Shown: in pieces, positions 1-5,224 of the stretch
Layout: every line of letters begins with the position of its first letter
How positions within the stretch are numbered: position 1 is the stretch's first letter
From: Paracoccaceae bacterium
GTDB taxonomy: Bacteria; Pseudomonadota; Alphaproteobacteria; Rhodobacterales; Rhodobacteraceae
DNA: 6,918 nucleotides
Direction of reading: 5' to 3'
Assembly: GCA_011525185.1 (NCBI GenBank)
Contig: WTIQ01000472.1
Coordinates: forward strand, 1-6,918
Notes under the pieces: generated by a model
What the model saw: only the letters and a program-made list of their open reading frames with translations
Databases searched by the model: none
What the model was told of the DNA's origin: nothing
Program-made: the position numbers and the translations under genes

Positions 1-909
1 CGGTGCTTTCGGACCGTCAAAGACGAACCCACGGATTTGGCTTGACACACCGTCTTTCTTGATCTTTTGAAGAGCTTTGAGGCCTAGGAAATCGACGCTA
101 CCGTCGAGGTGACAAAATTTTTCTAACCCCAATTGAAGCGGATTGTTTTCGCGGGTCATCTCATTTCCGTAGGACAATAAACCGCCTTCGATCCGCTCGA
201 TCAAGTTAGGGCAGCCAGGCGCGATATTAAAGGCCTGTCCTGCTTCCCAAATCCTGTCCCAGAGCGCTGGTCCCAAGGCGGTGTTGTTCAAATAAATCTC
301 AAAGCCGCCTTGCCGTGAATAGCCCGATCTTGCAATCAGTTGCGACGTGCCTTCAAACTCGAACCAGCCAAATTTGAAAAACCCAATGTCTCGAATTCTT
401 TCGCCAAAGACCGTGCTGAGAAGGGCTTCGGCTTTTGGTCCTTGTATGGCCAAAGGAGACACGTCGGGTTCATCGATTTCAACATCAAAACCTTTCCCTA
501 AGGCAAGCCCAAGTGCATAGAGTAAAACATCACTATCGGCAATTGACAGCCAAAATCGGTCTGTGTCGATCTTGAGAAGAACGGGGTCATTGATCATACC
601 GCCCTGATGATCGACGAGGGGTACGTAATAACACTCCCCCACTTTGGCATCACTGATCCGTCTGGGTGTCATCCATTGAATCAAGCGCTCCGCATCGGGC
701 CCAGCGATCTGAACCTGACGTTGGCATGAGACGTCCCACATCTGGACATGGGCTCGAAGGTGCCAATAATCCTCTTCCACTGAGCGTTCAAAGGCCTTGG
801 GCAACAGCATATGATTGACCACTGAAAATCCGCGCACGCCGACCTGTTCAATTCTGTCTGTATAGGGCGTGCGGCGAATGCGACGAGACATATTAAGACC
901 ATCGGCCAT
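1..909 (-). CDS. dmdA: DmdA-like dimethylsulfoniopropionate demethylase, GcvT family (3' end cut by window edge)
   Basis: The reading frame is open for 303 codons from the ATG at 909 to the left edge. DmdA proteins run about 365-370 residues, so roughly 60 C-terminal residues are missing. As established for the family, DmdA moves a methyl group from DMSP to tetrahydrofolate in the cytoplasm, giving methylmercaptopropionate. The N-terminal pattern RRIRRTPYTDRIE (9-21), VVNHMLLP (30-37) and MWDVSCQRQV (57-66) matches my memory of DmdA better than glycine-cleavage T-protein. GcvT-fold segments follow: GGMINDPVLL (103-112), SPLAIQGPKA (151-160), RSGYSRQGGFEIY (194-206), NLIERIEGGLLSYGNEM (235-251) and NPLQLGLEKF (256-265). 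The first Asp of the usual GGxxDD folate-site segment is Asn107 here. The start is backed by AAGGA at 918-922, 8 bases upstream; Met7 is a less likely alternative. The gene lies downstream of the LysR gene on the same strand. A non-DMSP DmdA paralogue remains possible. GcvT membership is near certain and DmdA identity likely. Confidence 0.82.
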   Translation of the reverse strand, partial: MADGLNMSRRIRRTPYTDRIEQVGVRGFSVVNHMLLPKAFERSVEEDYWHLRAHVQMWDVSCQRQVQIAGPDAERLIQWMTPRRISDAKVGECYYVPLVDHQGGMINDPVLLKIDTDRFWLSIADSDVLLYALGLALGKGFDVEIDEPDVSPLAIQGPKAEALLSTVFGERIRDIGFFKFGWFEFEGTSQLIARSGYSRQGGFEIYLNNTALGPALWDRIWEAGQAFNIAPGCPNLIERIEGGLLSYGNEMTRENNPLQLGLEKFCHLDGSVDFLGLKALQKIKKDGVSSQIRGFVFDGPKAP

Positions 910-977
910 GAGAAATTTCCTTATGTCTGACCCAACGCCCAAGTTGGAATGAAGCTTCGATTTAGCTTAAAACCATT

Positions 978-1001
978 TCTGGAAAAGTGGCCAGATTTTT
1001 T
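978..1001. terminator. weak hairpin with T6 tail in the gap between the regulator and the dmdA-like gene
   Basis: Plus-strand TCTGG (978-982) and CCAGA (991-995) form a 5-bp stem around an 8-base loop, followed by six T (996-1001). In that orientation it resembles an intrinsic terminator, but no plus-strand gene lies upstream of it. On the minus strand, an alternative imperfect stem (CCACTTT with AAATGG, covering about 973-990) is followed by TTTT and could weakly end the regulator transcript before the dmdA-like gene. The stem is short and the direction ambiguous, so this is only a candidate. The rest of the 910-1052 gap shows no clear promoter. Confidence 0.25.
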
Positions 1002-1052
1002 CGGCACGACCAAGAGATAGATCAAGACCAAGGAGCGGTTTGAATTCTTCTG

Positions 1053-1958
1053 CTATGTTACAACGTCTTTTTGAATGAATGGAGCTAAACTGGTTTCAAA
1101 CATCTGCATAAATTCGAGCGCGATGAGTGATGGCCTTTGTAATATGGGTCTGAGCAAAGTGAGTTTATGGGGGATTTTGGGTAAAAATGGCCGGAACTCG
1201 AGGCCTTGGTTCACATATTTGATGGCGTCAAGTTCACTGAGGATCGAGACACCCAGCCCATTGCTGACCAATTCACATGCTGACGTGAATTGGCGCACTT
1301 CGATGCTCGATTTTAGCTTAACTTGCTCCTCTTGAAAGGCTTGGGAAAGGCTTTGGAAGAAGACGCTGTCTTTGCGGGAATGTATGAGTTTTTCATCAAC
1401 AAGGTCTTTCGGCGAAACAGACTTTAAGCGCGATAAGTGATGTCCTTGAGGGAAAATACAGACGGTTCTAATGTTGATTTCCCGCCGTTCCACTGACGGG
1501 TGCCCTGAGAATCCGTCTGTTATTCCGATGTCATATTGTTCTCCAACCATCCACTCTAGAATGCGTTCGGGCCGATCTGGTTCAATTGTCATAGTCACTT
1601 CTGGCCGATCTTTTAGAAATTCGGCTACAACTTTTGGAAGATGGCTGGTTGCGAAACCAGGGAGGCACGCCAATTTCAAATGGCCCGCTGTTCGCTCATT
1701 AATTTCAGAGGACGTATATTGAATATTTTTCATGAGCTCGAGCACCCGTTCTATGTCGGGATAGAGCAGTAAAACTTCCTGCGTGGGCTTCAATTGGCCA
1801 TCTCTTTTTGTAAACAAACTGAAATCAAAATTTTTAGAAAGATCTGATATAAGACGGCTCATTGCGGGCTGACTGATCCCCAAAGAGGAGGCAGCGCCAG
1901 ATATCGAACCTGTCGAGATCACTGCACTTAAAGCTTCTAACTGTCTGATGCGTAGCAT
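1053..1958 (-). CDS. LysR-family transcriptional regulator, candidate regulator of the divergent ugp operon
   Basis: This 301-residue protein has the normal length and layout of a LysR-type regulator. The N-terminal winged helix-turn-helix covers about residues 3-60, with LEALSAVISTGSISGAASSL (7-26) and the recognition helix in ISQPAMSRLISDL (28-40). A linker helix spans about 62-90, and the periplasmic-binding-like co-inducer domain runs from about 92 to the end. The segment RQFTSACELVSNGLGVSIL recalls the opine-catabolism (OccR/NocR-like) subgroup, but that is only an impression. The ATG at 1958 gives the typical LysR start MLRIRQLEAL; the ribosome binding site is weak (GTGAG-like). The gene is transcribed away from ugpB across a 165-base AT-rich region with an inverted repeat, which is the family's usual self- and target-regulating layout. 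Control of ugp, of the downstream dmdA-like gene, or of both is inference, and the inducer is unknown. Confidence 0.93.
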   Translation of the reverse strand: MLRIRQLEALSAVISTGSISGAASSLGISQPAMSRLISDLSKNFDFSLFTKRDGQLKPTQEVLLLYPDIERVLELMKNIQYTSSEINERTAGHLKLACLPGFATSHLPKVVAEFLKDRPEVTMTIEPDRPERILEWMVGEQYDIGITDGFSGHPSVERREINIRTVCIFPQGHHLSRLKSVSPKDLVDEKLIHSRKDSVFFQSLSQAFQEEQVKLKSSIEVRQFTSACELVSNGLGVSILSELDAIKYVNQGLEFRPFLPKIPHKLTLLRPILQRPSLIALEFMQMFETSLAPFIQKDVVT

Positions 1959-1986
1959 AACGGCTCACTTATGTTCCAACCTCAAA

Positions 1987-2006
1987 ATAATATAACATAG
2001 TATTAT
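1987..2006. promoter_or_regulatory. inverted repeat, candidate LysR operator
   Basis: ATAATA (1987-1992) and TATTAT (2001-2006) form a perfect 6-bp inverted repeat around the 8-base spacer TAACATAG. It lies in the divergent regulator/ugpB spacer and overlaps the regulator's likely -10 box. This fits the dyad-type sites bound by LysR dimers, although the strict T-N11-A form is only loosely met and AT-rich DNA makes such dyads by chance. Confidence 0.4.
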
Positions 2007-2007
2007 A
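2002..2007 (-). promoter_or_regulatory. -10 box (TATAAT) of the LysR gene
   Basis: The minus strand reads a perfect TATAAT here, about 43 bases before the regulator's ATG at 1958, which would give a 5' leader of about 35 bases. No good -35 is seen at 16-18 bases upstream. The box overlaps the right arm of the inverted repeat, so a regulator bound there would block its own promoter. Confidence 0.4.
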
Positions 2008-2027
2008 AATAAACTACAAATATTATC

Positions 2028-2055
2028 TTGAATTATGTTTTCACAATCGTAAACT
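2028..2055 (+). promoter_or_regulatory. candidate promoter of the ugp operon
   Basis: TTGAAT (2028-2033) and TAAACT (2050-2055) are separated by 16 bases and could be the -35 and -10 elements. Transcription would start near 2062, leaving a leader of about 60 bases before ugpB. The match is imperfect, as expected for an activator-dependent promoter, and the inverted repeat at 1987-2006 lies upstream at a position suited to activation. No convincing Pho box (two CTGTCAT-like repeats) is visible in 1959-2123. Confidence 0.3.
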
Positions 2056-2098
2056 TTGGACACTCGAAGACTCCAAAATTCAACTGATAGATCAAAAC

Positions 2099-2112
2099 GC
2101 ATCAAAAGATGC
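2099..2112 (+). promoter_or_regulatory. 5'-leader hairpin just before the ugpB ribosome binding site
   Basis: GCATC (2099-2103) and GATGC (2108-2112) form a perfect 5-bp stem with an AAAA loop, ending one base before the Shine-Dalgarno sequence. A direct repeat ATCAAAA (2091-2097 and 2101-2107, one helical turn apart) overlaps it. The hairpin could keep the binding site exposed or protect the 5' end, or it may be chance. Confidence 0.35.
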
Positions 2113-2113
2113 A

Positions 2114-2120
2114 GGGAGGA
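2114..2120 (+). promoter_or_regulatory. strong Shine-Dalgarno sequence of ugpB, decides the start
   Basis: GGGAGGA sits 3 bases before the ATG at 2124. It lies inside the longer frame that begins at the ATG at 2109, so that earlier ATG cannot be served by it. This fixes the start at 2124. Confidence 0.85.
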
Positions 2121-2123
2121 AAA

Positions 2124-3434
2124 ATGAATAAAAAAATATTAGGCGTACTTGCGGCTTCGACTTGCTTTTCACCTCTGATGGCGATGGCAGAAACCGAAGT
2201 ACATTTCTGGCACGCATTCACTGGCCGGCTTGGAGAGTTGGTGGCCGCACAGGTGGACGACTTTAATGCGAGTCAAAGTGAGTATAAAGTTGTTCAGACC
2301 CACAAAGGAAATTACTCTGAGACTTTAAACGCCGGGATTGCTGCGTTCCGGGCCAAAGAACAACCTCACATACTCATGGTTTTTGAAGTGGGGACTGCGA
2401 CGATGATGGCGGCGAAGGGAGCTATCAAGCCTGTCTATGAAGTGATGGCGGAAAGCGGTGCCCAGTTTGATCCAGACGCATATATCGGAGCAGTGAAGGG
2501 CTATTACACCACAACCGATGGTGATATGCTATCGCTCCCGTTTAATTCATCTACTCCCGTTCTTTGGGTGAACCGAGACGCCATGTCAGCCGCGGGCGTT
2601 GATCCAGATACGGATATGTCCACTTGGGAACAAGTGGGCGGCGTGTTGGATCAATTGAAAGCGGGGGGTGAAGATTGTCCATTAGTCACCGCATGGCAGA
2701 GCTGGATCCATCTTGAAAACTTCTCAGCTTATCATGATGTGCCGTTTGCATCGCAAGATAATGGGTTTTCTGGTCTTGACACTGTGCTGATGCTTAATGG
2801 GCCTGCGCAAGTTGCCCATTTGTCGGCAATGGGCGATTGGGCCAAAGATGGCAAGTTCATCTACACGGGCCGTAGAAACGAAGGAGGCGCGAACTTTAGA
2901 GCTGGAGAATGTGCTTTGTTCACCGAGAGTTCTGCGGGGTATGCAGGGATAAGCTCAGAAGCTCAATTTGATTTTGAAGTGCGTCCTCTGCCGTATTGGA
3001 AAGCAGTCGCGTCAGAACCTCAAAACACCATAATTGGTGGAGCTTCTCTTTGGGTTATGCAGGGGCATGAGAGCGAAGAATACAAAGGTGTTGGTGAATT
3101 TTTATCCTTCCTTTCGACCTCTGACGTTCAGGCCGCTTGGCATCAGAACACTGGCTATCTGCCAATTACAGCCGAAGCAGGAGATGCAACGCGCGCTTCT
3201 GGGTTCTATGATGAAAACCCCGGAACGGACATTGCGGTCATTCAAATGACAGCAAAGCAACCGACCGCAAACTCCAAAGGGCTTAGACTGGGTTCATTTG
3301 ACCAAATTCGCGGTATAATTGATGAAGAGTTAGAAGCGATATGGTCTGGTGATAAATCAGCGCAAGAGGCGATGGATAGCGCCAAAGAACGAGGGGACAA
3401 ACTCCTTCGTCGCTTTGAAACAGCCAATAAATAA
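2124..3434 (+). CDS. ugpB: UgpB, periplasmic sn-glycerol-3-phosphate-binding protein of the Ugp ABC importer
   Basis: UgpB captures sn-glycerol-3-phosphate and glycerophosphodiesters in the periplasm and delivers them to UgpA/UgpE. The 436-residue product matches the family length (E. coli UgpB 438). A Sec signal peptide covers residues 1-22 (KK, hydrophobic core, then AMA|ETE). Family landmarks in order are FWHAFTG (28-34), KGNY (61-64), FEVGTATMM (87-95), PFNSSTP (139-145), WQSWIHLENFSA (191-202), IIGGASLWVMQG (303-314), TGYLPIT (343-349), GLRLGSFDQIRGIIDEELE (386-404) and a LLRRFE end. By recall of the E. coli sequence, its ligand contacts Tyr65, Glu89, Ser144, Trp169, Ser270, Gly307, Tyr346 and Arg397 align with Tyr64, Glu88, Ser143, Trp168, Ser269, Gly306, Tyr345 and Arg396 here, a constant offset of one. 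The start is set by GGGAGGA 3 bases upstream. It is the first gene of the operon and is followed by a terminator-like hairpin, suggesting it is made in excess over the permease. Confidence 0.97.
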   Translation: MNKKILGVLAASTCFSPLMAMAETEVHFWHAFTGRLGELVAAQVDDFNASQSEYKVVQTHKGNYSETLNAGIAAFRAKEQPHILMVFEVGTATMMAAKGAIKPVYEVMAESGAQFDPDAYIGAVKGYYTTTDGDMLSLPFNSSTPVLWVNRDAMSAAGVDPDTDMSTWEQVGGVLDQLKAGGEDCPLVTAWQSWIHLENFSAYHDVPFASQDNGFSGLDTVLMLNGPAQVAHLSAMGDWAKDGKFIYTGRRNEGGANFRAGECALFTESSAGYAGISSEAQFDFEVRPLPYWKAVASEPQNTIIGGASLWVMQGHESEEYKGVGEFLSFLSTSDVQAAWHQNTGYLPITAEAGDATRASGFYDENPGTDIAVIQMTAKQPTANSKGLRLGSFDQIRGIIDEELEAIWSGDKSAQEAMDSAKERGDKLLRRFETANK

Positions 3435-3441
3435 AAAGAAT

Positions 3442-3475
3442 ACCGGCGAGCTTAATCACTCGCCGGTTTTATTTT
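3442..3475 (+). terminator. intra-operon intrinsic terminator or attenuator between ugpB and ugpA
   Basis: ACCGGCGAG (3442-3450) pairs perfectly with CTCGCCGGT (3459-3467): a 9-bp, mostly GC stem with the 8-base loop CTTAATCA, followed by TTTTATTTT. It begins 7 bases after the ugpB stop and ends 11 bases before the ugpA start. By analogy with hairpins after binding-protein genes in other ABC operons, it probably ends most transcripts after ugpB, stabilises the ugpB mRNA 3' end, or both, with partial read-through into ugpAECQ. Confidence 0.88.
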
Positions 3476-3486
3476 GGTGATTTTAG

Positions 3487-4368
3487 ATGGAAAAACGGGT
3501 CATTTTTCGTGGATGGTTGCTCCCAATTTGTTTGGTAGCCCCACAATTGATAATTTCAGTGGTCTTTTTCTTTTACCCCGCAGCACAGGCTGTATGGCAA
3601 TCCTTGTTTATTCCAGATCCATTTGGGTTGTCCGCTCAGTACGTTGGCTTGGGCAATTTTGAATATTTACTCAGTGATAAATATTACAGAGCGTCATTTG
3701 TCACCACAGCCGTGTTTTCTATTTTGGTGACCTTGTGCTCGATGGTGCCTGCTCTTTTTCTGGCCGTTTGTGCAGATCGTCTCATCAAAAGCTCTGGCAT
3801 CTATCGGACACTCTTGATTTGGCCCTACGCGGTTGCTCCCGCTGTCGCGGGCGTTTTGTGGATGTTTATGTTCAACACGCGGGTCGGGATCATTTCATGG
3901 TATTTGGGCCAACTGGGCTATGACTGGAACCATGTTTTAAATGATGGAGAAGCAATGGGATTGGTTGTGGTCGCTTCGGCATGGGGTCGGATCAGTTACA
4001 ATTTCTTATTCTTTTTTGCAGCACTACAATCGGTTCCAAAATCAGTTATTGAGGCGGGCGCGATCGATGGCGCGCGCTTTTGGCGTCGGTTTTTTGACAT
4101 TGTTTTACCGCTGATCACGCCTACAGCGTTTTTCCTAATGGTGGTCAATGTGGTTTATTCCTTCTTTGAAACTTTCGGCGTTATTCACACCATCACCTCT
4201 GGAGGGCCGCAACAAGCAACCACCATATTGGTTTATAAGGTGTTTTCAGATGGTTTTGTCGGACAAGATCTTGGGTCTTCCTCTGCCCAATCTGTTATTC
4301 TTTTGGTTTTGGTTGGTGCCTTGACAATCATTCAATTCAAATATGTAGAAAAGCGGGTGCATTATTGA
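3487..4368 (+). CDS. ugpA: UgpA, inner-membrane permease subunit of the glycerol-3-phosphate importer
   Basis: UgpA is one of the two transmembrane subunits forming the inner-membrane channel that receives substrate from UgpB. The 293-residue protein fits the MalF-type permease family (E. coli UgpA 295). Hydrophobic segments lie at about 10-35, 70-97, 108-130, 157-180, 210-232 and 265-284, consistent with six membrane helices. The cytoplasmic EAA loop that docks on the ATPase is clear: Glu189-Ala-Gly-Ala-Ile-Asp-Gly195 through Ile205, Leu207 and Pro208. WPYAVAPAVAGVLW (112-125) and HTITSGGPQQATTILVYKVF (234-253) are also typical of UgpA. The start at 3487 has a modest GGTGA (3476-3480) ribosome binding site directly after the T-tract of the preceding terminator. 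Its stop overlaps the next start in TGATG, implying translational coupling with ugpE. Confidence 0.95.
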   Translation: MEKRVIFRGWLLPICLVAPQLIISVVFFFYPAAQAVWQSLFIPDPFGLSAQYVGLGNFEYLLSDKYYRASFVTTAVFSILVTLCSMVPALFLAVCADRLIKSSGIYRTLLIWPYAVAPAVAGVLWMFMFNTRVGIISWYLGQLGYDWNHVLNDGEAMGLVVVASAWGRISYNFLFFFAALQSVPKSVIEAGAIDGARFWRRFFDIVLPLITPTAFFLMVVNVVYSFFETFGVIHTITSGGPQQATTILVYKVFSDGFVGQDLGSSSAQSVILLVLVGALTIIQFKYVEKRVHY

Positions 4369-5222
4369 TGGCCGAGGCGCAAGGCATGGTGCAAAAAACG
4401 GGTGCACATTTGTGGATCACGCATGTGTTGATGATCACAGGTGTCTTGGTGATTTTTTTTCCAATTTGGCTGGCCTTTGTTGCATCTACTGTGACACAGC
4501 CTGAAATTGTTAGCCCCCCGATGCCCATTTTACCAGGAGACCATTTTTGGGAGAACTATAAGGCGGCGCTTTTTTCAGGGGTGAATGTTCCTGTCGCCAC
4601 AATGTTGATAAACAGTTTACTGATGGCAATCGGCATTGCGATTGGTAAAATTATCATTTCTCTCTTATCGGCCTTTGCAATCGTATATTTCAGATTCCCA
4701 GGGCGCACTTTCTTTTTTTGGCTTATTTTCATAACCTTAATGCTTCCTGTTGAAGTGCGCATCGTGCCAACATATGAGGTTGTCGCCAGCTTTGGTTTGT
4801 TAAACAGTTATTCAGGACTCATCTTACCACTGATTGCGTCGGCCACTGCGACCTTTTTATTTCGGCAATTCTTTATGACCATTCCAGATGAGCTCGCAGA
4901 AGCCGCTCGGGTAGATGGAGCGAAACCTATGAGGTTTTTTGTTGATATTGTTCTCCCGATGAGTCGAACGAATATCGCTGCTCTGTTTGTCATCTTATTC
5001 ATTTATGGCTGGAACCAATATTTATGGCCCCTGCTAATCACCACTGATCCAGAAATGAACACGATTGTTATGGGAATAAAACAGATGTTCCCATCTGGTG
5101 ATGATGTTGCAGAATGGCCTGTCATTATGGCGACTTCGATATTGGCGATGATACCGCCTGTAATTGTTGTGATCTCAATGCAAAAACTTTTTGTCCGTGG
5201 ACTTATGGATAGCGAGAAATAG
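4368..5222 (+). CDS. ugpE: UgpE, inner-membrane permease subunit of the glycerol-3-phosphate importer
   Basis: UgpE pairs with UgpA to form the import channel. The product has 284 residues (E. coli UgpE 281) and is a MalG-type permease. Hydrophobic stretches at about 16-40, 77-105, 114-140, 150-168, 202-225 and 252-272 fit six membrane helices. LSAFAIVYFRFPGRTFFFW (100-118), FITLMLPVEVRIVPT (121-135), SATATFLFRQFFMTIPDEL (158-176) and FIYGWNQYLWPLL (211-223) are hallmark UgpE stretches. The EAA loop reads Glu178-Ala-Ala-Arg-Val-Asp-Gly184 through Ile194, Leu196 and Pro197. I chose the ATG at 4368, which shares one base with the ugpA stop. The frame also has a TTG at 4365 and an internal ATG at 4386, both less likely. 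There is no good ribosome binding site, so initiation probably depends on ribosomes ending ugpA. The protein ends in the typical VRGLMDSEK. Confidence 0.95.
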   Translation: MAEAQGMVQKTGAHLWITHVLMITGVLVIFFPIWLAFVASTVTQPEIVSPPMPILPGDHFWENYKAALFSGVNVPVATMLINSLLMAIGIAIGKIIISLLSAFAIVYFRFPGRTFFFWLIFITLMLPVEVRIVPTYEVVASFGLLNSYSGLILPLIASATATFLFRQFFMTIPDELAEAARVDGAKPMRFFVDIVLPMSRTNIAALFVILFIYGWNQYLWPLLITTDPEMNTIVMGIKQMFPSGDDVAEWPVIMATSILAMIPPVIVVISMQKLFVRGLMDSEK

Positions 5223-5224
5223 AA

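Noticed and set aside
681..902. Minus-strand 73-codon open frame inside the dmdA-like gene
   Set aside because: It is out of frame with the clearly homologous DmdA/GcvT reading frame on the same strand and its translation has no recognisable features, so it is a shadow.
1008..1032. Direct repeat GACCAAG (1008-1014 and 1026-1032), 18-base period, downstream of the LysR stop
   Set aside because: Two 7-base copies in a 143-base gap, with no symmetry, no nearby promoter and no third copy, are easily due to chance.
1075..1722. Plus-strand open frames (86 and 83 codons) opposite the LysR gene
   Set aside because: They are antisense to a well-supported LysR gene, lack good ribosome binding sites and show no protein-like motifs.
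2109..2123. Longer ugpB start at the ATG at 2109, adding MQGGK
   Set aside because: The added codons are the Shine-Dalgarno sequence GGGAGGA itself, and the ATG at 2124 begins a normal signal peptide (MNKK...). The upstream ATG has no ribosome binding site and lies in the hairpin stem.
2132..2168. Cys14 in the UgpB signal peptide as a lipoprotein attachment site
   Set aside because: The residues before it (A-S-T) do not make a canonical lipobox, and a clean signal peptidase I site AMA|E follows at residue 22.
4365..4370. TTG start of ugpE at 4365
   Set aside because: The ATG directly after it overlaps the ugpA stop as TGATG, a standard coupled start, so the rarer TTG is not needed.
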